A stretch of 64,000 nucleotides of DNA, from assembly GCF_021442385.1 (NCBI RefSeq), contig NZ_MUZA01000020.1:1-64000 (forward strand), read 5' to 3'. This stretch comes from Micromonospora sp. MH99. Lineage in GTDB: Bacteria; Actinomycetota; Actinomycetes; Mycobacteriales; Micromonosporaceae. Made by a program: the position numbers and the translations under genes. Of this stretch, positions 1 through 7,269 are shown in pieces. Every line of letters begins with the position of its first letter. Within the stretch, counting starts at the first letter, position 1. Under the pieces are notes generated by a model. That model did no database searches. It was not told the DNA's origin and saw only the letters and a program-made list of their open reading frames with translations.

Positions 1-2
1 CG

Positions 3-1454
3 CGCCTGCTCGCCGCCGCCCGCTACGCCTGGACCGCCGGGCAACCCGGCCAGGCCCGACTCCTGCTCGACCGCCTCCGCGCGACCTGCGCGGACCCGAC
101 CGTCACCGGGTACGCCGGGCTGCTGCGCGGCGAGCTGCAACTGCGCTGTGACGACGCCGCCGGCGCGGCGGCCACGCTGGTGTCCGCCGCGCGTGCGGTG
201 GCCGGGACCGACCGTGCCGCGGCCGTGGAGCTGACGGGTTGCCTCGTCACCGGGGTGGCCGCCACGCTGCGGGGTGACCACGAGCGGGCCGGGCCCGCGC
301 TACGCCGAGCCGTCGTGCTGGGCGGCCGGTTGGCCGGGCCGGCGCTGACCCCGACCGCGCTCAGCTGCGCGGCGGCGGCCGGGCTGGTGGTGGCCGTGGA
401 CAGCGCCGCGCACCGGCTCGCCGAGCGCGCCGTCGGGTTGGCGCGGGAGCGGGGCGAGCTGTCCATGCTGTCCCGGGCGTTGGAGCTGCGCGCGGTCGCC
501 GAGTACTGGCTGGGGCGGCACGAGGCGGCGGCGGAGACCTCCCGTGACGGGCTGCGGGTCGCCCGCGCCACCGGCCAGTTCAACTGCGCCAACGTCCACC
601 TGGGCATGCTCGCCGTGCTGGCCGCCGTCCGGGCCGACCGGGAGGCCAGCCTGCGGTGGATCCGCGAAATCGGCCCGACGCCGACGCCGGGCAGCCGACC
701 ACACGCGCTCGCCGGATGGGCGCTGGCCGTGCTCGACCTCGTCGACGGTCGGCACGCCGAGGCGGCGGCCCGACTGGCGTCGCTGGCCCGGCTCGGCACC
801 GGCCGGGGTCAGGTGCTCGTCCAGGTGATGGCTACCCCGTACCTGGTGGAGGCGGCGGCCCACCTGCCGCACCGGCCGGCGGCGACGGCCGCGCTCGCCG
901 CCTTCGACAGGTGGGCGAGCAGCACCGCGAGCCCGCTGCGGCGGGCACTTTCGGCCCGGTGTCACGCGCTGCTCGCGCCCCGGGGCGGCGTCGAGGCGGA
1001 GCAGGAGTTCCGGACCGCGCTGCGACTGCACCCGACGGAGGATGGTGCGTTCGAACGGGCGCGCACGGAGCTGCTCTTCGGTCAGGAGCTGCGGCGCAGC
1101 CGGCGTCCGCGGGACGCCCGGGGGCACCTGCACCAGGCCCGGGAGACGTTCACGTTGCTCGGCGCGGATCGCTGGGCCGAGCAGGCCACGGCCGAGCTGC
1201 GCGCCGCCGGGGAGTCGGTCGGTCCGCCGGACCTGCCGGCGGCGCGGTTGCTGACCGGTCAGCAGCTGCGGATCGCGCAACTGGTCGCCGAGGGCGCGAC
1301 CAACCGGGAGATCGCCGCCCGGATGTTCCTGTCCACCCGCACTGTCGACCACCACCTGCGCAACGTCTTCCACCGGCTGGGCATCCGCTCCCGTACCGAA
1401 TTGGCCCGTACCTTCGCCGCCGAGCCGCACGCCGGTCTGGCCTCCGACAGGTGA
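3..1454 (+). CDS. LuxR-family transcriptional regulator, C-terminal part
   Basis: The reading frame is open from the window edge, so the N-terminus lies outside. The visible ~483 residues are Ala/Leu/Arg-rich helical repeats (TPR-like, as in large LAL-type regulators) followed by a C-terminal LuxR/GerE helix-turn-helix. The HTH begins at LTGQQLRIAQLVAEGATN and includes the recognition-helix segment STRTVDHHLRNVFHRLGI. Family knowledge: such proteins are large ATP-binding activators with the DNA-binding domain at the C-terminus. No Walker motifs are visible in this part. The gene ends 60 bp before the acyl-CoA dehydrogenase on the same strand; a palindrome between them suggests separate control. 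Confidence 0.85.
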   Translation, partial: RLLAAARYAWTAGQPGQARLLLDRLRATCADPTVTGYAGLLRGELQLRCDDAAGAAATLVSAARAVAGTDRAAAVELTGCLVTGVAATLRGDHERAGPALRRAVVLGGRLAGPALTPTALSCAAAAGLVVAVDSAAHRLAERAVGLARERGELSMLSRALELRAVAEYWLGRHEAAAETSRDGLRVARATGQFNCANVHLGMLAVLAAVRADREASLRWIREIGPTPTPGSRPHALAGWALAVLDLVDGRHAEAAARLASLARLGTGRGQVLVQVMATPYLVEAAAHLPHRPAATAALAAFDRWASSTASPLRRALSARCHALLAPRGGVEAEQEFRTALRLHPTEDGAFERARTELLFGQELRRSRRPRDARGHLHQARETFTLLGADRWAEQATAELRAAGESVGPPDLPAARLLTGQQLRIAQLVAEGATNREIAARMFLSTRTVDHHLRNVFHRLGIRSRTELARTFAAEPHAGLASDR

Positions 1455-1487
1455 GCGCGCAACGGGGATGGTCCGGTCTGGACGGCG

Positions 1488-1508
1488 TAAACTATCACCG
1501 CTAGTTTA
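1488..1508. promoter_or_regulatory. Palindromic operator before the acyl-CoA dehydrogenase
   Basis: Perfect 7-bp inverted repeat TAAACTA-N7-TAGTTTA, ending 6 bp before the ATG of the acyl-CoA dehydrogenase. It is conspicuously AT-rich in a GC-rich background. Size and symmetry fit a dimeric repressor site (TetR type is common for fatty-acid or acyl-CoA genes). The identity of the regulator is inference. Confidence 0.6.
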
Positions 1509-1514
1509 TGCGTC

Positions 1515-2663
1515 ATGGAGCTCACCCTGTCCGCCGAGCAGACGGCGGTCCGTCAGCTCGCCGCCGAGTTCGCCGACCGGGAGTTGACGCCGCACGCCGC
1601 CGCGTGGGATCGGCGCGAGTCGGTCGACCCGGCCATCGTCGGCAAGCTCGGCGACCTCGGCTTCCTCGGGCTGACCATCCCCGAGTCCGACGGTGGCTCC
1701 GGCGGCGACCACCTCGCGTACTGCCTGGTCCTTGAGGAGCTGGGCCGGGGCGACTCGGCCGTGCGTGGCATCGTCTCCGTCTCGCTCGGCCTGGTCGCCA
1801 AGTCGATCGCCGCCCACGGGTCGGCCGCGCAGCGGGCCGAGTGGTTGCCCCGGCTCTGCTCCGGGGACGCGCTCGGCTGTTTCGGGCTCACCGAGCCGGA
1901 CAGCGGATCCGACGCGGCCGCGTTGCGCACCCGCGCGGTCCGCGACGGCGACGACTGGCTGCTCACCGGCACGAAGACGTTCATCACCAACGGCACGACC
2001 GCCGACGTCGCTCTGATCTTCGCCCGCACCGGCGGTCCCGGCCACCGGGGGATCACCGCGTTCCTGGTGCCCACCGACAGTCCGGGCCTGACCCGCCGCG
2101 AGATCCACGGCAAGCTCGGCCTGCGCGGGCAGGCCACCGGCGAGCTGCGTCTCGACGACGTACGGGTGCCCGACGCCGCCCGCCTCGGGGCCGAGGGCGC
2201 CGGCTTCCGGCTGGCCCTGGCCACCCTCGCCAAGGGGCGGATGTCGGTGGCGGCCGGCTGCGTCGGCATCGCCCAGGGGTGCCTCGACGCGGCGGTCGGC
2301 TACGCCGGGCAGCGGACCCAGTTCGGCAAGCCGATCGCCGGTCACCAACTCGTCCAGCAGCTGCTCGCGGCCATCGCCGTCGACACGGCGGCCGCCCGCC
2401 TGCTGGTCTGGCAGGTCGCCGACCTGATCGACCGCGACCAGCCGTTCGCCACCGAGGCGTCGATGGCGAAGCTCTTCGCCAGCGAGGCCGCCGTCCGCGC
2501 GGCCAACAACGCGGTCCAGGTCTTCGGTGGGTACGGCTACATCGACGAGTACCCGGTCGGCAAGTACCTGCGCGACGCGCGGGTCGCCACCCTCTACGAG
2601 GGCACCAGCCAGATCCAACAGCTCCTGATCGGACGCGCGCTCACCGGCGTCAACGCCTTCTAG
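1515..2663 (+). CDS. Acyl-CoA dehydrogenase
   Basis: FAD-dependent acyl-CoA dehydrogenase of 382 residues, the normal family length. It has the N-terminal helical domain, the central FAD-binding signature CFGLTEPDSGSDAAALRT followed by TKTFITNG, and the C-terminal signature with FGGYGYIDEYPVGKYLRDAR and YEGTSQIQ. The family catalytic base position corresponds to the Glu of LYEGTSQ. It catalyses alpha,beta-dehydrogenation of an acyl-CoA in the cytoplasm, passing electrons to ETF. The MaoC gene follows after 16 bp, so the pair probably performs successive dehydrogenation and hydration. Chain-length or branched-chain specificity cannot be read from the sequence. Confidence 0.93.
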   Translation: MELTLSAEQTAVRQLAAEFADRELTPHAAAWDRRESVDPAIVGKLGDLGFLGLTIPESDGGSGGDHLAYCLVLEELGRGDSAVRGIVSVSLGLVAKSIAAHGSAAQRAEWLPRLCSGDALGCFGLTEPDSGSDAAALRTRAVRDGDDWLLTGTKTFITNGTTADVALIFARTGGPGHRGITAFLVPTDSPGLTRREIHGKLGLRGQATGELRLDDVRVPDAARLGAEGAGFRLALATLAKGRMSVAAGCVGIAQGCLDAAVGYAGQRTQFGKPIAGHQLVQQLLAAIAVDTAAARLLVWQVADLIDRDQPFATEASMAKLFASEAAVRAANNAVQVFGGYGYIDEYPVGKYLRDARVATLYEGTSQIQQLLIGRALTGVNAF

Positions 2664-2679
2664 CTCAAAGGACATCCGG

Positions 2680-3144
2680 ATGCGAGTCTTCACCTCCCTC
2701 GACGAGCTGACCACCGCGGTCGGCGAGACCCTCGGGCCCGGCCCCTGGCAGCGGATCGAGCAGGACCGCGTGAACCTCTTCGCCGACGCCACCGACGACC
2801 ACCAGTGGATCCACGTCGACCCGGTACGCGCGGCGGCCGGACCGTTCGGCGCCACGATCGCGCACGGCTACCTGACCCTGTCGCTGTTGCCGGCTCTGGC
2901 CGGTCGGCTGTACCGCGTCGAGGGGGTCGCGATGGGGGTCAACTACGGGCTGAACCGGGTGCGCTTCCCCGCGCCGCTGCGGGTCGGCGCCGCCGTGCGG
3001 GCCACCGCCGTCATCGCTGAGGTGTCACCGGTCAGCGGTGGGGTGCAGATGGTCACGGCGGTGACGGTGGAGAGTGACGCCGGGGGCAAGCCCGTGTGCG
3101 TCGCCGAGACGGTGAGCCGCCTCTACGGCGAGGCGAGCCGCTGA
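2680..3144 (+). CDS. MaoC family dehydratase (enoyl-CoA hydratase, hot-dog fold)
   Basis: A 154-residue single hot-dog protein. The MaoC signature is visible as FADATDDHQWIHVDPVRA followed by GPFGATIAHGYLTLSLLP; the Asp-His pair of D-x4-H is the family catalytic dyad of R-specific hydratases. The start is supported by AAAGGA 8 bp upstream of the ATG. It is co-directional with, and 16 bp after, the acyl-CoA dehydrogenase, so it likely hydrates that enzyme's enoyl-CoA product. A strong hairpin immediately follows the stop. Confidence 0.92.
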   Translation: MRVFTSLDELTTAVGETLGPGPWQRIEQDRVNLFADATDDHQWIHVDPVRAAAGPFGATIAHGYLTLSLLPALAGRLYRVEGVAMGVNYGLNRVRFPAPLRVGAAVRATAVIAEVSPVSGGVQMVTAVTVESDAGGKPVCVAETVSRLYGEASR

Positions 3145-3148
3145 CCGG

Positions 3149-3183
3149 TGCGGGGGCGGGCGACTTCTGTCGCCGCCCCCGCA
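3149..3183 (+). terminator. Hairpin terminator after the MaoC gene
   Basis: Starts 5 bp after the MaoC stop. The GC-rich stem TGCGGGGGC / GCCCCCGCA continues through GGCGAC / GTCGCC with one bulged G and a TTCT loop. There is no U-tract, as is usual in actinomycetes. Confidence 0.7.
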
Positions 3184-3288
3184 GCCCGTCGTCTGTCCGG
3201 CCCCGGGCGGCGCCGCGTTGGTTGCGCCGCCGCTGGTCCCGCTGCGCTGCCTGGCGTTACCCGCGCCGGGTCAAGGACCACCAGCGGG

Positions 3289-3361
3289 CCCTTTGCTCTG
3301 CTTCAACCGACGCAACAGTGAGAGCCCGTTTGTGTTGCCTGGATTGAAGCAGAGCAAAGGG
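3289..3361. repeat. 18-bp perfect inverted repeat with nested hairpin, between convergent genes
   Basis: The arms are CCCTTTGCTCTGCTTCAA (3289-3306) and its exact reverse complement (3344-3361). They are separated by 37 bp that contain a second stem, GCAACA (3312-3317) / TGTTGC (3333-3338). The element lies between the MaoC terminator and the terminator of the convergent esterase gene, and is markedly richer in A/T than its surroundings. It may be a dispersed intergenic repeat (REP/MITE-like) or an extra bidirectional terminator. No coding capacity. Confidence 0.7.
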
Positions 3362-3380
3362 TGTGGGGAAGGTGTGCCCG

Positions 3381-3408
3381 CCCCCGCGTCCCGCTGCCGG
3401 TGCGGGGG
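3381..3408 (-). terminator. Terminator of the SGNH esterase gene
   Basis: CCCCCGC / GCGGGGG stem with a 14-nt loop, directly abutting the stop codon of the minus-strand esterase. Confidence 0.55.
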
Positions 3409-4623
3409 TCAGGCGACCGCGCAGGCGGTGCCGTTGAGCGCGAAGGCGGACGGCCGGCCGGTGTTGCCGGTGTGGGTGGCCTGGAAGCCGATGTCGACAG
3501 ACGTGTTCGGGGCGATGGTGCCGTTGTACGAGACGTTGCTCGCGGTCACCGCCCCGCTCGACGGGGAGTAGCTGGCGTTCCAGCCGCCGGTGATGGTCTG
3601 GCCGCTGGGCAGGGTGAACGTCAGAGCCCAGCCGTTGACCGCGCTGCTACCGGTGTTGGTGACCGACACGGCAGCGGTGAGCCCGTTGTTCCAGGCGTTG
3701 ACCGTGTACGTGACCCGGCATCCCCCGGACGGCGGGGGCGTGGTGGGCGGCGCGGTCGTGGGCGGTGCCGTGGTCGGCGGCGCGGTGGTGGGCGGTGCCG
3801 TGGTCGGCGGTGCCGTGGTGGGTGGCGCGGTGGTCGGTGGTGCGGTGGTCGGCGGCGTGTCGCCGCCGATGCTGCCGGGCACCGTGCGCAGCGCGTCGTA
3901 CCAGGCGACGGCCATCTTGCGGTAACCAGTGGCGTTGGGGTGTACGCCGTCGGCCAGGTCGCTGAGCGTCAGCGCGCGGTACATGTCGACCAGGTGGACG
4001 CGCTTGCCGGCGGCGGCCCGGGTCTGAACGATCCCCGGGATCGCCGCGTTGTAGCCGCGGACCTGGGTGTCCGCGCCGGACTTCGGGATGATCGTCGCGA
4101 CGAACACGTCCGCGTTCGGTGCGGTGTTGGTGATGCGATCGACCAGGGTGGCCAGGCGGGCCGGAGCGCCGGACGTGTCCCCGTACATGTCGTTGGTGCC
4201 GATGTGCAGCAGCACGGTCCGCGGGTTCGTGGCGCGCAGCCAGTTGACGATGTTGGCGTCGATCTGGGCGATGGTCCAGCCGGAGTGGCCCTCGTGGTCG
4301 TGGTCACCGAGACTCGCCGGACCGTTGAACCCGGAACCGACGAAGTCGATCCGGTATCCGCCGGAGACGAACCGGTTCCAGAGTTCGATGCGGTAGCCAC
4401 CGGCGACGTTGAAGCCGTCGGTGATCGAGTCGCCGAGGGGCATGACACGTACCCCGCCGTTGGACTCGGCGCTCGCGGGCGTCGTCGCTACCGGGACGGC
4501 GGCGGTCATGGCCGCGACGGCGGCCAGGGCCGCCCACCACAAACGGGCCCGGCGGGGCCTCGACGTCGGCGCGGTGGTGGCGGGCGGTGGGGGGACGGGG
4601 TTGCCAAGGGTCGGTCTGCTCAT
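3409..4623 (-). CDS. Secreted SGNH/GDSL esterase (CE3-like acetyl xylan esterase) with C-terminal CBM2
   Basis: 404 residues. The N-terminus is unusually long before a twin-Arg/hydrophobic signal peptide ending near ASA at residue 52. The SGNH domain (about 57-250) shows RVMPLGDSITDG with Ser66, the Asn block HIGTNDMYG and the catalytic pair DGVHPN (Asp225, His228). This pattern resembles family CE3 acetyl xylan esterases. A TTAPP-repeat linker (257-298) leads to a CBM2 module (302-404) with conserved Trp and terminal Cys residues, which binds cellulose or xylan. Start: AGGAAG precedes the ATG. It probably deacetylates xylan outside the cell, fitting the xylan locus that follows. Its promoter carries a LacI-type operator. 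Confidence 0.88.
   Translation of the reverse strand: MSRPTLGNPVPPPPATTAPTSRPRRARLWWAALAAVAAMTAAVPVATTPASAESNGGVRVMPLGDSITDGFNVAGGYRIELWNRFVSGGYRIDFVGSGFNGPASLGDHDHEGHSGWTIAQIDANIVNWLRATNPRTVLLHIGTNDMYGDTSGAPARLATLVDRITNTAPNADVFVATIIPKSGADTQVRGYNAAIPGIVQTRAAAGKRVHLVDMYRALTLSDLADGVHPNATGYRKMAVAWYDALRTVPGSIGGDTPPTTAPPTTAPPTTAPPTTAPPTTAPPTTAPPTTAPPTTPPPSGGCRVTYTVNAWNNGLTAAVSVTNTGSSAVNGWALTFTLPSGQTITGGWNASYSPSSGAVTASNVSYNGTIAPNTSVDIGFQATHTGNTGRPSAFALNGTACAVA
3730..3855 (-). repeat. Tandem repeat encoding the TTAPP linker
   Basis: Repeated 12-15-bp units (GTGGTCGGCGGTGCC and variants on the plus strand) encode the Pro/Thr linker between esterase and CBM2. This is an in-frame coding repeat, not a CRISPR array. 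Confidence 0.85.
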
Positions 4624-4823
4624 GGGGCTTCCTCAGGTGGTGGGAGCACGACAGCGGCGGCCCGCCGACGAGGCGGAACCGCGCGGTACGCGAGAGTGAG
4701 CTGCGCGAGGACCAGGAACCCGGACGTCATCACACCGCTGGTCGAACGCTCTGGTCATCGACGGTCGGAGGCGACGGATCGATGGGCCCCGGCCGGGATG
4801 TGCCCTGCACCCCGCCTGGACGC

Positions 4824-4853
4824 ACCATAGCTTGTTATCGCTAACACCGGCAA
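4824..4853 (-). promoter_or_regulatory. Promoter with embedded LacI-type operator for the SGNH esterase
   Basis: Reading the minus strand: TTGCCG (-35, 4848-4853), an 18-bp spacer, then TATGGT (-10, 4824-4829). The spacer holds TGTTAGCGATAACA (4833-4846), a near-perfect palindrome with the CG centre typical of LacI-family operators. The position predicts repression by steric block and a leader of roughly 190 nt before the ATG at 4623. Confidence 0.6.
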
Positions 4854-4893
4854 TGGATCGAACGTCGACGATGCTCGGGAGTGGACGATGCGG

Positions 4894-5904
4894 TCAGTCC
4901 CGGCCGGTCGTGTCGGTCGGCGCGAGCCGCGCGGCGAGCCAGCGCAGCTGCCGCCGGACGTGCACGGCCTCGCCGCCCTCGTGGCCGTTGAACGGGTAGA
5001 CGTGCATCTCCCGCTCGGGCGCGACGGGCTGTCCGGCCGCGGCGCCGTACTGGTTGTAGGCGGCGAAGCCGGTGCTCGGCGGGCAGACGGTGTCGCGCAG
5101 GCCGATCCCGAAGTGCGCCGGCGCGGTCGCCCGCCGGGCGAAGGTCACCCCGTCGACGTAGGACAGAGTGTGCCGGACCGCGTCCTCGGCCTCCCGGTGC
5201 ACCGCCAGGTAACGGCCGATCTCGCCGTACGGCGAGACGTCGCTGAGTGTGATGGCGCGCTGGACGTCGCACAGGAACGGCGCCGTCGCCAGCACCGCCG
5301 CGAGGTCGTCGACGAGGCCGGCCACCGCCAGGGCCAGGCCGCCGCCCTGGCTGTTGCCGACCACGGCGATCCGGTCCGCGTCGACCCCGGGCAGGGCGCG
5401 TACGGCGTCGACGGCCCGGACCGCGTCGGTGATCAGACGTCGGTAGTGGTAGTCGTGCGGGTCGAGGATTCCCGAGGTGGCCGGCCAAGGGCCGCCGGGC
5501 CTGCCGTGCGGGTCGGCCGTGTCACCGGCGCCGTGCTGCCCCGCCTGACCCCGGTTGTCCATCAGCAGGTGCGCGTACCCGGCGACCGGCCAGGTCAGCC
5601 GCTCGTGCGGCAGGCCGCGTCCGCGCCCGTAACCGGCGTACTCCACCACGGCCGGCAGCGGTCCGGGTACGCCCGCGGGGCGGGTGTACCAGGCGCGCAC
5701 CGGGTCACCGCCGAAGCCGGCGAACGTGACGTCCCAGGAGTCGAGCAGGGGCAGGTCGGTGGGCTCGGGGCGGACGTCCACCAGCACCGGACGGCTGGCC
5801 GCCTCGGCGAGGGTGTTCCGCCAGAACCTGTCGAAGTCCGCGGGCTCGGCGACGGTCGGCACGTATCGCGCAAGCTCGTCGAGGGCGGGGTCGGAGTACG
5901 GCAC
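4894..5904 (-). CDS. CE7 family acetyl xylan esterase / cephalosporin-C deacetylase-like
   Basis: 336 residues with no signal peptide, so cytoplasmic. All three CE7 signatures are visible: RGQ (118-120), GNSQGG with nucleophile Ser185, and the HE motif GHEGGE with His308; Asp271 in LRDTVCPP completes the triad. The GTG start at 5904 is chosen because it has AGGA 8 bp upstream and gives the usual family start and length; the frame stays open further upstream into the LacI gene. It lies 14 bp after the LacI stop, so the two are one transcript. Role: removing acetyl groups from imported xylo-oligosaccharides before the intracellular xylosidases act. Confidence 0.9.
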   Translation of the reverse strand: MPYSDPALDELARYVPTVAEPADFDRFWRNTLAEAASRPVLVDVRPEPTDLPLLDSWDVTFAGFGGDPVRAWYTRPAGVPGPLPAVVEYAGYGRGRGLPHERLTWPVAGYAHLLMDNRGQAGQHGAGDTADPHGRPGGPWPATSGILDPHDYHYRRLITDAVRAVDAVRALPGVDADRIAVVGNSQGGGLALAVAGLVDDLAAVLATAPFLCDVQRAITLSDVSPYGEIGRYLAVHREAEDAVRHTLSYVDGVTFARRATAPAHFGIGLRDTVCPPSTGFAAYNQYGAAAGQPVAPEREMHVYPFNGHEGGEAVHVRRQLRWLAARLAPTDTTGRD

Positions 5905-5918
5905 GGGTCCTCGCAGGG

Positions 5919-6953
5919 TCAGGGCTGCTGGGCGGGGGGTGCGGTGCTCTCCCGGACGACCAGCTCGGTCACCAGGTCGATCCGGCTGGTCGCCGGGCCA
6001 TTGCCGGCGATCAGGTCGAGCAGCATCTGGGTGGCGATGCCCGCCATGTCGCGCAGCGGCTGGTTGATGGTGGTGAGAGCCGGATAGGTCCAGGTGGCGA
6101 CGGGCAGGTTGTCGTACCCGATCACGGAGAGGTCCTCGGGGACCCGCAGGCCGCACTGCCGGGCGGCCCGGAGCACCCCCATGGCCTGGGTGTCCGAGCC
6201 GGCGAATATCGCCGTCGGCCGGTCCGGCCGTCTCAGCAACTCGAGCCCGTGGGCGTGCCCGGCGCCGGCCGAGAAACTGCCGTAGCGGACCAGCTCGCGG
6301 TCGACGGTCAACCCGATCTCCTCATGCGCGTGCTGGAAGCCCGCGGCGCGGGCCCGGCTGCACAGCACGTCGGGCGGCCCGGAGATGACGGCGTTTCGGC
6401 GGTGGCCCAGCTCCAGCAGGTGTCGAGCGGCGAGCAGGCCGCCGTTCCAGTTGTTCGACCCGACCGTGGGCACGGAGGCCGAGGTCGCGCTGTCGGTGTC
6501 GATCACGACGAACGGGACGCCCTGGCGGCGCAGCTGCTGTTGCTGCGTCTCGGCCAGGTGGCACAGGACGAGCAGCACGCCCAGCGGGCGTTGGCTGAGC
6601 AGCGTGTCGAGCCACCGTTGCGGTGGCCGGTGCGCGCCGTCGAGTTGGGAGACCGCGAGGCCGATGCCGGCGATGCTGGTCACCGCCTCGGCGCCGCGCA
6701 GGACCTCCATCGCCCAGCCGGTGTCGAACTCGTGGAACACCAGATCGATCCGCCCCGCGCTGGACGACCGCCGCGCACGGCGCTGGTACCGGTGCCGGTC
6801 GAGACTCTCCTCGACCCGTGCCCTGGTGCCGGCGGCGACATCCTCGTGGCCGTTGAGGACCTTGGACACCGTGGCCACCGACACGCCGACGTCGTGGGCG
6901 ATCGTCGCGATGGTGGTGGAGGCGGGTGGGTCGAGCGGGCGGTGCTCTGTCAT
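5919..6953 (-). CDS. LacI-family transcriptional regulator of the xylan locus
   Basis: 344 residues. An N-terminal LacI helix-turn-helix (about 14-60; TTIATIAHDVGVSVATVSKV, hinge around VLNGHEDV) is followed by a periplasmic-binding-protein-like sensor domain of normal length. It is divergent from the GH3-ABC operon and precedes the CE7 gene. Two sites of the CGAAA-N-TTTCG type lie in the 316-bp divergent region, one 19 bp before this start, so autoregulation and repression of the divergent operon are likely. This resembles BxlR-type control of xylo-oligosaccharide uptake in Streptomyces (known family behaviour). The effector, probably xylobiose or an aldouronate, is inference. Confidence 0.9.
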   Translation of the reverse strand: MTEHRPLDPPASTTIATIAHDVGVSVATVSKVLNGHEDVAAGTRARVEESLDRHRYQRRARRSSSAGRIDLVFHEFDTGWAMEVLRGAEAVTSIAGIGLAVSQLDGAHRPPQRWLDTLLSQRPLGVLLVLCHLAETQQQQLRRQGVPFVVIDTDSATSASVPTVGSNNWNGGLLAARHLLELGHRRNAVISGPPDVLCSRARAAGFQHAHEEIGLTVDRELVRYGSFSAGAGHAHGLELLRRPDRPTAIFAGSDTQAMGVLRAARQCGLRVPEDLSVIGYDNLPVATWTYPALTTINQPLRDMAGIATQMLLDLIAGNGPATSRIDLVTELVVRESTAPPAQQP

Positions 6954-6971
6954 CGCAGCCTCATGCAGCGT

Positions 6972-6982
6972 CGAAATTTTCG
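6972..6982. promoter_or_regulatory. CGAAA-T-TTTCG operator upstream of the LacI gene
   Basis: Perfect 11-bp palindrome CGAAATTTTCG, 19 bp upstream of the LacI-family ATG. It matches the CGAAA-N-TTTCG pattern described for xylan-regulated actinomycete promoters. Likely an autoregulatory site. Confidence 0.6.
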
Positions 6983-7181
6983 GAAGACCTTAACACGACC
7001 AGCCGGTCATGACGGTCGATGTGGCCGCAGGTCGGGCGCGGCCACGGCGGTTCTGCGGCCCGGTCATGACTGAGCGCGATCGGCGGTGCCACTGGCCGTA
7101 CGAAGGAGCCGTCCCGCAACCAATCGAGCCCCTTGACTACATCCCGGCGGTGGACTTAGGTTGCCGAAAAGGTTGCTTGGG

Positions 7182-7198
7182 TTTCCGGAAAGTTTCGG
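7182..7198. promoter_or_regulatory. Operator-like palindromes upstream of the GH3-ABC operon
   Basis: Overlapping dyads TTTCCGGAAA (7182-7191) and GAAAGTTTC (7188-7196), about 75 bp before the GH3 start. A further half-site CCGAAA lies at 7164-7169. They share the GAAA-N-TTTC core with the site at 6972. The rest of the 316-bp gap (6954-7269) shows no gene. Confidence 0.5.
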
Positions 7199-7269
7199 AT
7201 CGCACACCGTCCGCCACGGACCGGTCCCACGAGGGTGCGGGAACGTGGCCGGAGCTAAGGGGTCTCGGC

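Noticed and set aside
3730..3855. Short tandem repeats that could suggest a CRISPR array or minisatellite (also 20266-20403, 21777-21885, 51842-51945)
   Set aside because: All are in-frame Pro/Thr linkers between catalytic and CBM2 modules, without unique spacers or cas genes.
7009..7269. N-terminal extension of the GH3 frame
   Set aside because: It would cover the operator region, lacks an RBS and has no similarity to GH3 N-termini; ATG 7270 with AAGGGG is better.
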